Positions 10,358 through 19,941 of a stretch of DNA of 64,000 nt are shown one piece after another. The notes beneath the pieces were generated by a model. It saw nothing but the letters and a program-made list of their open reading frames with translations. It searched no databases and was not told the DNA's origin. A program made the position numbers and the translations under genes. The stretch lies in the NCBI RefSeq assembly GCF_000287055.2, contig NZ_AJYQ02000086.1, positions 1-64,000 of the forward strand, written 5' to 3'. Positions within the stretch are counted from its first letter, which is position 1. Each line of letters opens with the position of its first letter. This DNA comes from Vibrio genomosp. F10 str. ZF-129 (GTDB taxonomy: Bacteria > Pseudomonadota > Gammaproteobacteria > Enterobacterales > Vibrionaceae).

Positions 10358-11641
10358 ATGAATGTTCGCGCAGCCGCAGCTAACGTACTTTTTCAAGTCG
10401 TCGACAAAGGTCATTCTCTTTCTCACGCTTTACCCGCCGCTCAAAAAACAATCCGCCCGAGAGACCACGCCCTGTTGCAAGAGATTTGCTACGGTTCATT
10501 GCGTTATTTACCGCGCTTAGAGTCCATTGCTAACGAACTGATGGAAAACTCACTCAAAGGCAAAAAGCGTGTTTTTCACCATCTAATTCTAGTGGGCATT
10601 TACCAGCTTGGCTTTATGCGTATCCCTTCTCACGCCGCGGTAGGCGAAACCGTTGAAGCCACCAATACACTGCGAGGCCCAAGCTTAAGCGGCTTGATCA
10701 ACGCTGTGTTACGAAACTACCTACGCAGCCAAGAAGAGCTTGATGCGTTCTCCGTTAGCCACAACGCCGGAAAATATAGCCACCCAAGCTGGATTTTAAA
10801 GATGCTTCAAGAGAGTTACCCAGAGCAATGGGAAACCATCATTGAGGCTAACAACAGCAAAGCACCAATGTGGTTGAGGGTGAACCGCCAGCACCACACG
10901 CGAGATGAGTACCTAGAACTGCTCAAAAATGAAGACATTGAATTCACCGTTCATCCAGAAGCATCGGATGCGATAAAGTTAGCCACGCCTTGCGATGTCA
11001 CCAAATTACCTGGGTTTGAAAAAGGCTGGGTATCGGTACAAGATGCAGCAGCGCAACTGTCTGTCGATTATTTAACCCCGCAAGAAGGTGAGCTGATTCT
11101 AGACTGCTGCGCCGCACCAGGCGGAAAAACCGCACATATTTTAGAGCACACGACCGATACAGAAGTCGTCGCCATTGATAGCGACGCGAAAAGACTTGAC
11201 CGTGTTTACGATAACCTAGACCGATTGCAGCTGAAAGCCGATGTTCTTTGCGGTGACGCACGTTACCCTGAAGAGTGGTGGCAAGGTGAGCAATTTGATC
11301 GTATTTTGCTTGATGCACCGTGTTCCGCAACCGGTGTTATTCGTCGCCACCCAGACATCAAATGGCTGCGTCGAGCAACAGACATTGAAGCGCTAGCAGA
11401 ACTGCAAAGTGAAATTATGGATGCGATGTGGCAGCAATTGAAACCAGGTGGCACTATGGTATATGCAACGTGCTCAATTGCACCGCAAGAGAACAGCTTA
11501 CAAGTGAGTGCTTTTTTGAATCGCAAAGATAACGCCGAGCTTATTGGATCAGAACCATCATCCCCAGGCAGACAAATTCTTCCCGGTGAAAATGATATGG
11601 ATGGTTTCTACTACGCTGTATTGAAAAAGGCTTTAGCATAA
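10358..11641 (+). CDS. rsmB: 16S rRNA (cytosine(967)-C5)-methyltransferase
   Basis: A 427-residue RsmB. Residues 1-140 form the NusB-like RNA-binding domain; the C-terminal part is a SAM-dependent m5C methyltransferase with [14 protein letters not shown] (SAM-binding motif I), the catalytic motif [18 protein letters not shown] and YATCSI carrying the second cysteine. It modifies C967 of 16S rRNA in helix 31. The def–fmt–rsmB–trkA order is the same as in E. coli. SD AAGG precedes the ATG. Full length and intact. Confidence 0.96.
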   Translation: MNVRAAAANVLFQVVDKGHSLSHALPAAQKTIRPRDHALLQEICYGSLRYLPRLESIANELMENSLKGKKRVFHHLILVGIYQLGFMRIPSHAAVGETVEATNTLRGPSLSGLINAVLRNYLRSQEELDAFSVSHNAGKYSHPSWILKMLQESYPEQWETIIEANNSKAPMWLRVNRQHHTRDEYLELLKNEDIEFTVHPEASDAIKLATPCDVTKLPGFEKGWVSVQDAAAQLSVDYLTPQEGELILDCCAAPGGKTAHILEHTTDTEVVAIDSDAKRLDRVYDNLDRLQLKADVLCGDARYPEEWWQGEQFDRILLDAPCSATGVIRRHPDIKWLRRATDIEALAELQSEIMDAMWQQLKPGGTMVYATCSIAPQENSLQVSAFLNRKDNAELIGSEPSSPGRQILPGENDMDGFYYAVLKKALA

Positions 11642-11667
11642 CGTCACCTTGCTAGATAGAACCGCAC

Positions 11668-11699
11668 AGAATGAAAGTGCAATAGAGTACTTTCATTCT
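11668..11699 (+). other. Stem-loop between rsmB and trkA
   Basis: A perfect 11-bp stem, AGAATGAAAGT (11668-11678) with ACTTTCATTCT (11689-11699), and a 10-nt loop. There is no U-tract downstream, so it is more likely an mRNA stability or processing structure than a terminator. Confidence 0.55.
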
Positions 11700-11731
11700 A
11701 CGATTTAAAGCAGTAATAGAAGAGAAACGGC

Positions 11732-13108
11732 ATGAAAATCATTATTCTTGGCGCAGGTCAAGTGGGCGGTACGCTCGCAGAAAACCTAGTAGGTGAAAAT
11801 AACGATATCACTATCGTCGATAGAAATGGTGATCGCCTTCGTGAGCTACAAGATAAATATGATCTGCGAGTCGTGAATGGATACGCTAGCCACCCTGACG
11901 TGTTAAGAGAAGCCGGCGCACAAGATGCCGACATGTTAGTTGCCGTCACCAATATGGATGAAACGAATATGGCCGCTTGCCAAGTGGCTTTTACACTCTT
12001 TAATACGCCAAACCGTGTTGCTCGTATTCGCTCTCCTGAGTATTTAATCGAAAAAGATGCCTTGTTTAAATCGGGTGCGGTTCCTGTCGATCACTTGATT
12101 GCTCCCGAAGAGCTCGTCACCAGCTATATTGAACGCTTAATCCAATACCCAGGTGCTTTGCAAGTGGTCAGTTTTGCGGATCAAAAAGTCAGCTTAGTGG
12201 CGGTTAAGGCCTACTATGGTGGCCCACTAGTGGGTAATGCACTGTCAGCACTTCGTGATCATATGCCACATATTGATACTCGTGTTGCCGCGATTTTCCG
12301 TCAAGGCCGACCAATCAGACCGCAAGGCACGACCATCATTGAAGCAGACGATGAAGTGTTCTTTGTTGCCGCAAGTAACCACATTCGTGCGGTCATGAGT
12401 GAACTGCAACGACTAGAAAAGCCCTACCGACGCATTATGATTGTGGGTGGTGGTAATATTGGTGCAGGTTTAGCGAAACGCCTTGAACAAGACTACAGTG
12501 TCAAACTGATTGAGCGCAGCTATAAACGAGCGGAGAAGCTCTCTGAAGATCTTGAAAATACCATCGTCTTTTGTGGTGATGCCGCCGATCAAGAATTATT
12601 AACGGAAGAAAATATCGATCAGGTTGATGTGTTTATTGCGTTAACCAATGAAGATGAAACCAACATCATGTCAGCCATGCTTGCGAAACGCATGGGAGCC
12701 AAAAAAGCGATGGTGCTGATTCAGCGAGGCGCCTACGTTGACTTAGTGCAAGGCAGTGTTATTGATGTGGCGATCTCACCCCAACAAGCGACAATATCCG
12801 CGCTATTAACTCACGTGCGTCGAGCCGATATTGTTAATGTTTCGTCACTTCGTCGCGGTGCAGCTGAAGCCATTGAAGCGATCGCTCATGGCGATGAAAC
12901 CACCTCTAAAGTCGTTGGTCGCGCCATTGGGGATATTCGACTTCCACCGGGTACAACCATAGGTGCCATTGTTCGCGGAGAAGAAGTACTCATCGCCCAC
13001 GATAGAACCATCATCGAGCAAGACGACCACGTTGTGATGTTCTTAGTTGACAAAAAATACGTACCCGACGTAGAAGCACTATTCCAACCAAGTGCATTTT
13101 TCTTATAG
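11732..13108 (+). CDS. trkA: Trk system potassium transporter, NAD-binding subunit TrkA
   Basis: A 458-residue peripheral membrane regulator of K+ uptake. It has two tandem RCK units: Rossmann NAD-binding domains beginning [15 protein letters not shown] (about residue 4) and [16 protein letters not shown] (about residue 236), each followed by a TrkA-C domain. Nucleotide binding gates the TrkH channel subunit, encoded directly downstream with a 28-nt gap. Typical full length (E. coli 458). Confidence 0.97.
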   Translation: MKIIILGAGQVGGTLAENLVGENNDITIVDRNGDRLRELQDKYDLRVVNGYASHPDVLREAGAQDADMLVAVTNMDETNMAACQVAFTLFNTPNRVARIRSPEYLIEKDALFKSGAVPVDHLIAPEELVTSYIERLIQYPGALQVVSFADQKVSLVAVKAYYGGPLVGNALSALRDHMPHIDTRVAAIFRQGRPIRPQGTTIIEADDEVFFVAASNHIRAVMSELQRLEKPYRRIMIVGGGNIGAGLAKRLEQDYSVKLIERSYKRAEKLSEDLENTIVFCGDAADQELLTEENIDQVDVFIALTNEDETNIMSAMLAKRMGAKKAMVLIQRGAYVDLVQGSVIDVAISPQQATISALLTHVRRADIVNVSSLRRGAAEAIEAIAHGDETTSKVVGRAIGDIRLPPGTTIGAIVRGEEVLIAHDRTIIEQDDHVVMFLVDKKYVPDVEALFQPSAFFL

Positions 13109-13136
13109 ATATCGTGGCGACTAGGAGCATCATTGA

Positions 13137-14582
13137 ATGGTAAACCTGCGTCCCATACTCTTTGTCATAGGGCTACTTTTATCAAAGCTAGCCCTATTTA
13201 TGTACATCCCGACTCTCGTTGCCTTTTTTACTGGTACTGCTGGTTTTTGGGAGTTTGGTCAGTCGATATTGATTACCCATTTTGTGGCTTTTTTGTGCTT
13301 ATCACTGGGTCGGACGGCGACGTTTAAACTCAGTGTTCGTGATATGTTCCTCATCACTAGCCTCGTCTGGACGATCGCCAGTGCGTTTGCCGCTCTCCCC
13401 TTTGTGTTTATTAACCACATTAGTTTCACCGATGCCTACTTCGAAACCATGTCTGGGATTACCACTACGGGATCCACCGTATTAAGTGGCCTGGATACCA
13501 TGGCACCTAGCATTTTATTATGGCGCTCTATATTGCAGTGGTTAGGCGGCGTTGGATTTATTGTCATGGCGGTCGCTGTTCTGCCGATGCTCAATGTCGG
13601 TGGCATGAAGCTGTTCCAAACCGAGTCCTCCGATTGGTCCGATAAAAGCAGCCCTAGGGCCAAAACCGTGGCAAAAAATATCGTGATTGTTTACCTGACG
13701 CTAACCCTGTTGTGTTGTATTGGGTTTGTTGTCACGGGTATGTCACTGTTTGAAGCGATTAATCATGCCTTTACCACCTTATCCACCGGTGGGTATTCCA
13801 CCTCTGATGGTTCGATGAATAGCTTCTCTCATGGGTCGCATTGGGTAGCAACGCTGTTTATGTTTTTGGGGGGGTTACCATTTTTGCTCTTCGTCACCGC
13901 ATTAAAAAAACGTAAGCCTGATGTACTGTTACAAGACTCTCAAGCAAGAGGCTTTACCTATCTATTCCTAATTTCTAGCTTCGTTGTTGCCTTATGGCTG
14001 GTCGTGAGAGATGGATATTCGAGCATAGATGCCCTTCGTGTTGCGATGTTCAATATCGTCTCTGTTGTCACGACGACTGGGTTTGGTTTAGAAGATTTCA
14101 CCGCATGGGGCGCACTTCCTACCACTCTCTTCGCGTTTTTAATGATGGCGGGCGCGTGTTCTGGGTCAACCTCAGGAGGGATTAAAGTCTTCCGGTTTCA
14201 GATTGCGATAGCGCTACTGAATAAACAGATGATGAAACTTATTCACCCTAATGGAGTGTTTGTTCAGCGCTACAACCAGCGCCCGGTGAACGACGATATT
14301 GTTCGCTCTGTCGTCTCATTTGGCTTGATGTTCTTCATTACCATTATCTTCATTGCCGCAGGGCTAAGTACAATGGGGCTTGACCCTATCACCAGCATTT
14401 CAGGTTCCATTACTGCAGTCGCCAATGTCGGGCCGGGAATGGGTTCTATCATTGGCCCAACGGGTAATTTCGCTCCGTTACCCGATGCCGCTAAATGGTT
14501 ATTAAGCTTTGGCATGTTAATGGGAAGGTTGGAGATTTTAACTCTGCTCGTGCTATTTTTCCCAGCATTCTGGAGAAGTTAA
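13137..14582 (+). CDS. trkH: TrkH family potassium uptake protein
   Basis: A 481-residue K+-translocating membrane subunit of the Trk/Ktr/HKT superfamily. About ten hydrophobic segments and the P-loop selectivity signatures TTTGST (residue about 110), STGGYS (about 218) and TTTGFG (about 318) are visible, followed by a fourth region at VANVGPGMG (about 430). An AGGAG SD 9 nt upstream supports the ATG at 13137. Partner of TrkA upstream. The N-terminus differs from E. coli TrkH, so this may belong to a TrkH subgroup found in vibrios; subfamily is not resolved here. Confidence 0.93.
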   Translation: MVNLRPILFVIGLLLSKLALFMYIPTLVAFFTGTAGFWEFGQSILITHFVAFLCLSLGRTATFKLSVRDMFLITSLVWTIASAFAALPFVFINHISFTDAYFETMSGITTTGSTVLSGLDTMAPSILLWRSILQWLGGVGFIVMAVAVLPMLNVGGMKLFQTESSDWSDKSSPRAKTVAKNIVIVYLTLTLLCCIGFVVTGMSLFEAINHAFTTLSTGGYSTSDGSMNSFSHGSHWVATLFMFLGGLPFLLFVTALKKRKPDVLLQDSQARGFTYLFLISSFVVALWLVVRDGYSSIDALRVAMFNIVSVVTTTGFGLEDFTAWGALPTTLFAFLMMAGACSGSTSGGIKVFRFQIAIALLNKQMMKLIHPNGVFVQRYNQRPVNDDIVRSVVSFGLMFFITIIFIAAGLSTMGLDPITSISGSITAVANVGPGMGSIIGPTGNFAPLPDAAKWLLSFGMLMGRLEILTLLVLFFPAFWRS

Positions 14583-14682
14583 CGGTTTAGTGTATTCCTG
14601 TTTATTCAAATTCCGACTGATTCCAACCCTTGCTGATTAAAACCCCTGAGACAAAATATCCACAGCCTCCTATGGCCTAACC

Positions 14683-15342
14683 TTATGAAGAAACAGGAAC
14701 CACATACAGATATATAGAAAAAAAGTGGCACACGCACCCTGCTAAAACAAACACATGCCAAATGGCATGATTATAAGGAATGCGTTTAATGGCATAAAAC
14801 ACCACACCGAGTGAGTAGACAATCCCGCCTGCGGCAAGCAAGATTAGCCCCTCGACTTCAATGCTGATAGCCAATTGATAGATAACGACTAACGACAGCC
14901 ACCCCATGGCTAAATAAGTCACCAATGACAACTTTTCAAACCTGTAAACAAAAAACAGCTTGGCGATAACACCGAACAAGGCAATGAACCAAATGACGGC
15001 CATCAACCCAATCGCAAGTGGCGTTCGAAGACTTACCAGTAAGTAAGGGGTATAGCTGCCGGCAATCAGCAAATAAATCGCACAGTGATCAAAGGTTTTT
15101 AACCAACGTTTAGCTTTAGGGGAAGGGATAGAGTGATACAAAGTTGACGCCAGAAAAAGCACAACAATGCTCGCGCCATAAACAGCCATACTCACTAGAG
15201 TCAGCGTATCACCTTGAGCATGAATCGATTTATGCAGTAGGAGTCCTAAACCGACGATGCCAAAAAGCACACCAAGGCCATGGGTTATTGCATTTGCCTG
15301 TTCTTCACGGACGGAATATTCCGAGCTAACTGCAGAGTTCAT
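14683..15342 (-). CDS. trhA: PAQR/hemolysin III family membrane protein TrhA
   Basis: A 219-residue integral membrane protein with seven predicted helices of the YqfA/HlyIII (PAQR) family. Family features are the N-terminal [16 protein letters not shown], the STLYHS motif near residue 68, and the C-terminal [17 protein letters not shown] containing the histidines that bind a metal in PAQR proteins. The family has been linked to membrane fluidity control; the older name hemolysin III does not prove haemolytic activity. It stands alone, with an inverted repeat just upstream of its start. Confidence 0.9.
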   Translation of the reverse strand: MNSAVSSEYSVREEQANAITHGLGVLFGIVGLGLLLHKSIHAQGDTLTLVSMAVYGASIVVLFLASTLYHSIPSPKAKRWLKTFDHCAIYLLIAGSYTPYLLVSLRTPLAIGLMAVIWFIALFGVIAKLFFVYRFEKLSLVTYLAMGWLSLVVIYQLAISIEVEGLILLAAGGIVYSLGVVFYAIKRIPYNHAIWHVFVLAGCVCHFFSIYLYVVPVSS

Positions 15343-15387
15343 GAGCGACTAACCAAAGTAGAAATTCAATAATCGGCAGTATCGCAC

Positions 15388-15415
15388 ATTTAAGCTTACA
15401 CTTGTAAGCTTAAAT
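15388..15415. repeat. Perfect 12-bp inverted repeat between spoOM and trhA
   Basis: ATTTAAGCTTAC (15388-15399) and GTAAGCTTAAAT (15404-15415) form a perfect palindrome around a 4-nt centre. It lies between the 3' end of the spoOM gene (15428) and the start of trhA (15342), both leftward. It could end the spoOM transcript (only weak U-tracts flank it) or be an operator for trhA. Confidence 0.6.
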
Positions 15416-15427
15416 AATTATCCACGC

Positions 15428-16222
15428 TTAACAGCTCTCTTCTAAAAACGCGAGAACCTGTCTCCCTGCCAGTTCCGGATTGGTTCCGATAGGAATAGAT
15501 AACTCGCGTTTTAATTCCCCCAACCCAAGCAAGCTTGCCAACATACCTTTTGCACCTTTGCGATTTCGATCCACTTCAAACCAAAGTTTCAACTCGCTTT
15601 CTGTATGGTGCGCAACGATTTCAACTTCACGCCAGCGCCCATGGTAAGGACCTGTCGTAGGTACAAATTCGAACTCTTGGACAAAGGGTAATTCAAAGCC
15701 TTTGACCGCCTCACACTCCACTTGCCTAATTCTTAGTCCTTGCTCTTCGAGTGCCGTAAAAATCCCATCCATTAACGGGTCGGGCCTCACCGTCAAAATA
15801 TCTTTGTCCGTGGGATCGATCGACATCGAAATATCCAGACCGGTTTCCAACCACACTTTCGCATCCCCGATGGTCACAGGGGTATTAAGTGGGACGTCTA
15901 GTTCAACGTTAAAATCTCGCTCTTCACCTGATTTTATCGTGAATGCATAGGGCAACGTCCACTCGGCTAATGTGTGTGTTTTATTGACACGACGAGTACG
16001 CTGGCCTTCAGAATTTTTTCCAGGCTCAGTCGTTACCTCTTCGACATATCGACAGCACAGCTTTAGCTCAATATTATCAATTTCTTGTTCACTTGAACCG
16101 CCATAGACATGAATGGTCACGTTGACGCCTTGACCAGGGTACAACACTTCTTGTTGCAACACCGAATCAACCTTGGCTGAACCGATACCAAAACTTGCGA
16201 GGGTTTTCTTGAAAAATGACAT
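15428..16222 (-). CDS. Spo0M-like arrestin-fold protein
   Basis: A 264-residue SpoOM family protein. The N-terminal MSFFKKTLASFGIGSAKVDSVL and the following beta-rich region with YPGQGVNVTIHVYGG and the DVPLNTPVTIGD segment are characteristic; the fold is arrestin-like in Bacillus Spo0M. AAGGAGG five nt before the ATG at 16222 fixes the start; a GTG two codons upstream is unlikely. Vibrios do not sporulate, so the role is not the Bacillus one and is unknown. Monocistronic or cotranscribed with trhA downstream. Confidence 0.85.
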   Translation of the reverse strand: MSFFKKTLASFGIGSAKVDSVLQQEVLYPGQGVNVTIHVYGGSSEQEIDNIELKLCCRYVEEVTTEPGKNSEGQRTRRVNKTHTLAEWTLPYAFTIKSGEERDFNVELDVPLNTPVTIGDAKVWLETGLDISMSIDPTDKDILTVRPDPLMDGIFTALEEQGLRIRQVECEAVKGFELPFVQEFEFVPTTGPYHGRWREVEIVAHHTESELKLWFEVDRNRKGAKGMLASLLGLGELKRELSIPIGTNPELAGRQVLAFLEESC

Positions 16223-16424
16223 ACACACCTCCTTGATGAGTATCCATAGTAACCACGAATCGAGTCTTAACTCAATCGCCCCACTAGCGTTTTTCCTACT
16301 TCCGTCCTGAAAAGACCCGTCAAATTGTTAGCCTCTATTTCAATCACATTTTTATCATAAAAAAACCACACAAAAACTGTTTATATATCGACCAACCCAC
16401 AAGTTGGTGCTAATCTATTTTTTG

Positions 16425-16523
16425 ATGTGCTTGCATATCACAACTCCTGAGTCGTTATTTGGATTGGCGAGAGCCAGAAGAGCCACCCTTCAAGCAATTG
16501 AAGCTCAACTCATAACGGCTTAG
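16425..16523 (+). CDS. Candidate small ORF, 32 aa
   Basis: ATG at 16425 to TAG at 16521-16523. The product has an alanine/arginine-rich likely helix, LFGLARARRATLQAIEAQL. No clear SD precedes it (U-rich instead), and an inverted repeat ACCAAC/GTTGGT lies just upstream (16391-16408). I do not recognise the sequence. It could be a leader peptide for the 55-aa ORF downstream or chance; another frame across the same bases (16456-16515) also reads open, which lowers confidence. Confidence 0.25.
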   Translation: MCLHITTPESLFGLARARRATLQAIEAQLITA

Positions 16524-16567
16524 GCCATTAAATTGGCAATGGATATGCCTGGCAGTTAGGTTAATCA

Positions 16568-16735
16568 ATGCGCCCAACACCCGTCAGGTTTGCGCACTCA
16601 AATCGCAGTGCGTCTCGTCGTCGTAGTGGCTTTGCTACTGCTCCGACAGCAAGACAGGCAACACCCGTGATGACTTTGGCAGAGAAGACAGCAAGAACGG
16701 TGTCAGACCCTACTAAAGAAACAAAAGCGGCTTAA
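16568..16735 (+). CDS. Candidate small basic protein, 55 aa
   Basis: ATG at 16568 to TAA at 16733-16735. The product begins MRPTPVRFAHSNRSASRRRS and is Arg/Ala/Thr-rich, ending in a Lys-containing tail (TKETKAA); predicted pI is strongly basic, and there is no membrane segment. Only a weak SD (TAGG, about 10 nt upstream) is present. The stop codon lies one base before a strong rho-independent terminator, which suggests that a transcript ends exactly here. I do not recognise the family; it could be a genuine small protein, or the transcript could be an sRNA whose open frame is accidental. Confidence 0.4.
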   Translation: MRPTPVRFAHSNRSASRRRSGFATAPTARQATPVMTLAEKTARTVSDPTKETKAA

Positions 16736-16736
16736 T

Positions 16737-16766
16737 AAAAAGCGCAGTACTCACTGCGCTTTTTTG
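16737..16766 (+). terminator. Rho-independent terminator after small ORF
   Basis: The core stem is AGCGCAGT / ACTGCGCT (16741-16748 / 16753-16760) with loop ACTC; four A's in front extend the pairing, and a run of T follows. There is no recognised gene immediately upstream except the 55-aa candidate, so it marks an otherwise unannotated transcript. Confidence 0.88.
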
Positions 16767-16848
16767 TACCTAAAATCGACCAACCCTAGATTTAAACGTG
16801 ATATTTGATACATTACATCTCATAAAATGATAACCGTGAGATGAAATA

Positions 16849-17115
16849 GTGAAGTGCCATAGAATTGAAGAATTAGTCGAGCTTCTCGAGCCTGAATGGC
16901 AAAAAGACCAGCAGCTGAACTTATTACAATTTATTGTAAAATTAGCGAAAGAAGCTGGTTATGAAGGCAAACTCGACGACCTCACTGACGACGTGCTTAT
17001 TTACCATCTAAAAATGCGTAATAGCGATAAATCAGACATGATTCCAGGATTAAAGAAAGACCAAGAAAATGATTTTAAAGAGGCGATTCTACGCGCCCGA
17101 GGCATCATCAAATAA
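16849..17115 (+). CDS. yihD: YihD family protein (DUF1040)
   Basis: An 88-residue protein collinear with E. coli YihD: MKC-R at the N-terminus, [17 protein letters not shown], the invariant [14 protein letters not shown] and the C-terminal LRARGIIK. The start is GTG at 16849; no ATG fits and the SD is weak (GAG). In E. coli yihD is also next to srkA–dsbA; here ccoG is interposed. Function unknown. A strong terminator follows at 17141. Confidence 0.9.
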   Translation: MKCHRIEELVELLEPEWQKDQQLNLLQFIVKLAKEAGYEGKLDDLTDDVLIYHLKMRNSDKSDMIPGLKKDQENDFKEAILRARGIIK

Positions 17116-17140
17116 CGTATTTTCTTCCCTGATGATCTTA

Positions 17141-17166
17141 GCGACCGACCATCCGGTCGCTTTTTT
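17141..17166 (+). terminator. Terminator of yihD
   Basis: Stem GCGACCG / CGGTCGC with a 6-nt loop followed by six T's. Confidence 0.93.
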
Positions 17167-17442
17167 ATTCCCTTTAAGGCTAACCCAGCATAAAACAGGC
17201 ACATTTTGTTATGAAGTGTGGTTAATGTTAAACAATTGAATCCACAATCCACTGTATAATAACCCGCCACTTAGCGCCCAGGCGATTAAATTACGTCTGA
17301 GCAAACAAGATGCATTTGCAAAAGCGTTAATTTGCGAGCAACGCTAATTTACAAACAAAAGTATTGACCAACCAAAATGCAATGTCGATAGAGCATGAGC
17401 AGCAGAACCCATGCCTAGCAGCCCAAAGAAAAGGATGACTTC
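17167..17442 (+). promoter_or_regulatory. Upstream region of ccoG
   Basis: A gene-free stretch between the yihD terminator and ccoG. It contains a good -10 element TATAAT (17255-17260) with only a weak -35 about 17 bp upstream (ACAATT), and further down the repeat AGCGTT/AACGCT with an 11-bp spacer around 17320-17345. No match to an FNR box (TTGAT-N4-ATCAA) was found, although ccoG often accompanies oxygen-regulated oxidase genes. AAGGATG just before the ATG serves as SD. Confidence 0.45.
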
Positions 17443-18861
17443 ATGAGTCAGGACAAGATCGATGTTAAGGATATCACTCCCAAAACATATAACCCCAAGA
17501 CCCATAAAGGGAAACAAGATCGCTTCAACCCAAGCAATCGCATCTATGTTCGAGAAAGCAAAGGGGTATTTCAGCAACTACGCCGCTATGGGGGCTGGTT
17601 TTTACTCGCGCTATTCACTCTGATTCCGTGGATACCTTACGGAGAACGCCAGGCGATCCTGCTCGATATTGCCAGCCAGCAGTTTAACTTCTTTGGCACC
17701 ACACTCTACCCACAAGATCTCACGCTCCTCGCCTTGCTCTTTATGATTGCGGCATTTGGGCTGTTTTTTATCACCACTTTTTTAGGTCGAGTCTGGTGTG
17801 GTTACCTTTGCCCACAAACCGTTTGGACTTTTATGTACATCTGGTTTGAAGAAAAACTCGAAGGCAGCGCCAACAAGCGGCGTAAACAAGATTCAGGAAA
17901 GCTCACTGGGAAAATACTGTTTCGAAAAATATTAAAGCATTGCGCTTGGATCGCCATCGCTCTTGCAACAGGTTTAACCTTTGTCGGGTACTTTATTCCG
18001 GTCAAAGAATTGGTTGTCGATTTCTTCACCTTTAGTGGCACTTTTTGGCCTGTATTTTGGGTGATTTTCTTCGCCGCATGTACTTATGCGAATGCCGGTT
18101 GGATGCGCTCCATTGTGTGTATCCACATGTGTCCTTATGCTCGTTTTCAATCAGCGATGTTCGACAAAGATACCTTCATTGTCGGCTACGATAGCAAGCG
18201 AGGTGAAGAGCGCGGCCCACGAGCACGTAAAGCCGATCCAAAAGAATTGGGATTAGGTGACTGTATCGATTGTGACCTTTGTGTTCAGGTTTGCCCTACG
18301 GGTATTGATATCCGTGACGGTCTGCAATACGAATGCATTAACTGCGGCGCATGTATTGATGCTTGCGATCAAACCATGGAGCGCATGAAATACAAAAAAG
18401 GTCTCATTAGCTATACCACGGAACACCAATTGGCGGGCAATAAGACCGATATCATGCGGCCAAAACTGATTGGTTACGGCTTGGTTCTTGTTGTGATGAT
18501 TGGATTATTCTTTGTGCAAATCGCCAGTGTCGATCCTGCGGGACTCAGTGTTATTCGTGACCGAAGTGAGCTGTTCAGAGAAAACAACGTCGGTGAAATT
18601 GAAAATACTTACACCTTGAAGATCATCAATAAAACACAACAGACGCAGCGTTACCAACTGGAAGTCACCGGCTTAACCGATGCGACTTGGTACGGTCGCC
18701 AAACGGTTCAGGTGAAACCAGGGGAAGTACTCAACCTGCCAATGAGCTTAGGAGTCAATCCTGACAACTTAACCTCATCTGTCACGACGATTCAGTTTAT
18801 ACTGTCTGACAATGACGACTTCAGTATTGAAGTAGAAAGTCGATTTATTAAGAAGCTTTAA
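17443..18861 (+). CDS. ccoG: Cytochrome c oxidase accessory protein CcoG
   Basis: A 472-residue membrane iron–sulphur protein (RdxA/FixG family) needed for copper delivery or assembly of cbb3 oxidase. About four transmembrane helices lie in the first 230 residues, with the conserved CGYLCPQTVW and HMCPYARFQ motifs. A ferredoxin-like domain follows with two 4Fe-4S motifs, CIDCDLCVQVCP and CINCGACIDACD. A periplasmic Ig-like C-terminal domain (FixG_C) ends the protein. Here it is separate from a cco operon, as in several vibrios, and sits between yihD and srkA. Confidence 0.95.
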   Translation: MSQDKIDVKDITPKTYNPKTHKGKQDRFNPSNRIYVRESKGVFQQLRRYGGWFLLALFTLIPWIPYGERQAILLDIASQQFNFFGTTLYPQDLTLLALLFMIAAFGLFFITTFLGRVWCGYLCPQTVWTFMYIWFEEKLEGSANKRRKQDSGKLTGKILFRKILKHCAWIAIALATGLTFVGYFIPVKELVVDFFTFSGTFWPVFWVIFFAACTYANAGWMRSIVCIHMCPYARFQSAMFDKDTFIVGYDSKRGEERGPRARKADPKELGLGDCIDCDLCVQVCPTGIDIRDGLQYECINCGACIDACDQTMERMKYKKGLISYTTEHQLAGNKTDIMRPKLIGYGLVLVVMIGLFFVQIASVDPAGLSVIRDRSELFRENNVGEIENTYTLKIINKTQQTQRYQLEVTGLTDATWYGRQTVQVKPGEVLNLPMSLGVNPDNLTSSVTTIQFILSDNDDFSIEVESRFIKKL

Positions 18862-18887
18862 TCGATATTCTCACTCTTACACTAAGG

Positions 18888-18914
18888 AAAAGGCTCAGTT
18901 AATGAGCCTTTTTA
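18888..18914 (+). terminator. Terminator of ccoG, abutting the srkA start
   Basis: Stem AAAAGGCTCA / TGAGCCTTTT with loop GTTAA and a T-run. The srkA ATG begins at 18919, only about six bases after the stem, so the same hairpin occupies the place where an SD would be expected. Confidence 0.9.
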
Positions 18915-18918
18915 TTTT

Positions 18919-19905
18919 ATGACCGAAAAAGCCTTTAATTTTAATGCCCTGACACCCGATTTCATGTGGTACGCATTAGAGAGTATCGGTATTCGTGCCG
19001 AGTCTGGTTTCTTGCCTCTTAACAGCTACGAAAACCGTGTGTACCAATTCACCGATGAAGAACGTCAACGCTATGTTGTGAAGTTCTATCGACCTGAGCG
19101 ATGGAGCGAACTGCAAATCCAAGAAGAGCACGACTTTACCCTAGAACTGCACGACGCCGAAGTGCCGGTCGCACCGCCATGTCGAATTAACGGTCATACT
19201 CTACATCAATACCAAGGCTACCTATTTGCATTGTTTGTGAGTGTAGGCGGAAGACAATTCGAAGTGGATAACTTGGATCAACTGGAAGGCGTGGGTCGCT
19301 TTCTTGGTCGCATTCACCAAGTTGGGCAGCAGCGCACATTTGCTCATCGACCGACGATCAGCCTAGATGAATATTTGCATCAGCCGAAGAAGCTGTTGGA
19401 AAATTCGACCTTTATTCCAATGCACCTTGAGAACGCTTTTTTCAGCGATCTTGACCTGTTAATTTCTCGATTAGAAGCACAATGGCAGCCTAACGTCGAT
19501 ATTATTCGCCTACACGGAGACTGCCATCCTGGCAATATTCTATGGCGAGATGGCCCAATGTTTGTCGACCTCGATGACGCTCGAAATGGCCCCGCTGTTC
19601 AAGATTTATGGATGCTTCTCAGTGGCGATAGAACAGAAAAATTGGCTCAACTGGACATCGTTTTAGAAGCTTATCAAGAGTTTTGTGATTTTGATCACTC
19701 GCAGCTGAAACTTATTGAGCCTTTGCGTGGTCTACGAATGGTCTACTATATGGCTTGGTTGGCAAAAAGGTGGCAAGATCCGGCTTTTCCCATCGCTTTT
19801 CCTTGGTTTAATGACCCAAAATACTGGGAAAGCCAAGTCTTAGGCTTTAAAGAACAAATTGCGGCGCTGAGTGAACCGTCATTATCACTCACACCACAAT
19901 GGTAA
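18919..19905 (+). CDS. srkA: Stress response kinase A
   Basis: A 328-residue aminoglycoside-phosphotransferase-fold protein kinase (YihE/SrkA), in E. coli acting against the MazEF-linked death pathway. The catalytic loop is HGDCHPGN (199-206) and the metal-binding VDLDDARNGP follows at about 216-225. It aligns from the first residues with E. coli SrkA, which fixes the ATG at 18919, yet there is no SD: a terminator hairpin and U-run precede it directly. It is followed closely by dsbA (36-nt gap to its likely ATG), an arrangement conserved from E. coli. Confidence 0.95.
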   Translation: MTEKAFNFNALTPDFMWYALESIGIRAESGFLPLNSYENRVYQFTDEERQRYVVKFYRPERWSELQIQEEHDFTLELHDAEVPVAPPCRINGHTLHQYQGYLFALFVSVGGRQFEVDNLDQLEGVGRFLGRIHQVGQQRTFAHRPTISLDEYLHQPKKLLENSTFIPMHLENAFFSDLDLLISRLEAQWQPNVDIIRLHGDCHPGNILWRDGPMFVDLDDARNGPAVQDLWMLLSGDRTEKLAQLDIVLEAYQEFCDFDHSQLKLIEPLRGLRMVYYMAWLAKRWQDPAFPIAFPWFNDPKYWESQVLGFKEQIAALSEPSLSLTPQW

Positions 19906-19941
19906 TGGCATTTGCCTTATAATTAGAATATGGAGATAACA

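Noticed and set aside
16456..16515. Short frame reading YLDWREPEEPPFKQLKLNS
   Set aside because: It looks protein-like but has only a TTG start without SD and overlaps the 32-codon ATG frame; not enough to call a gene, though it lowers confidence in that frame.
17167..17442. FNR box before ccoG
   Set aside because: No TTGAT-N4-ATCAA-like palindrome could be found despite the link of ccoG to cbb3 oxidase.
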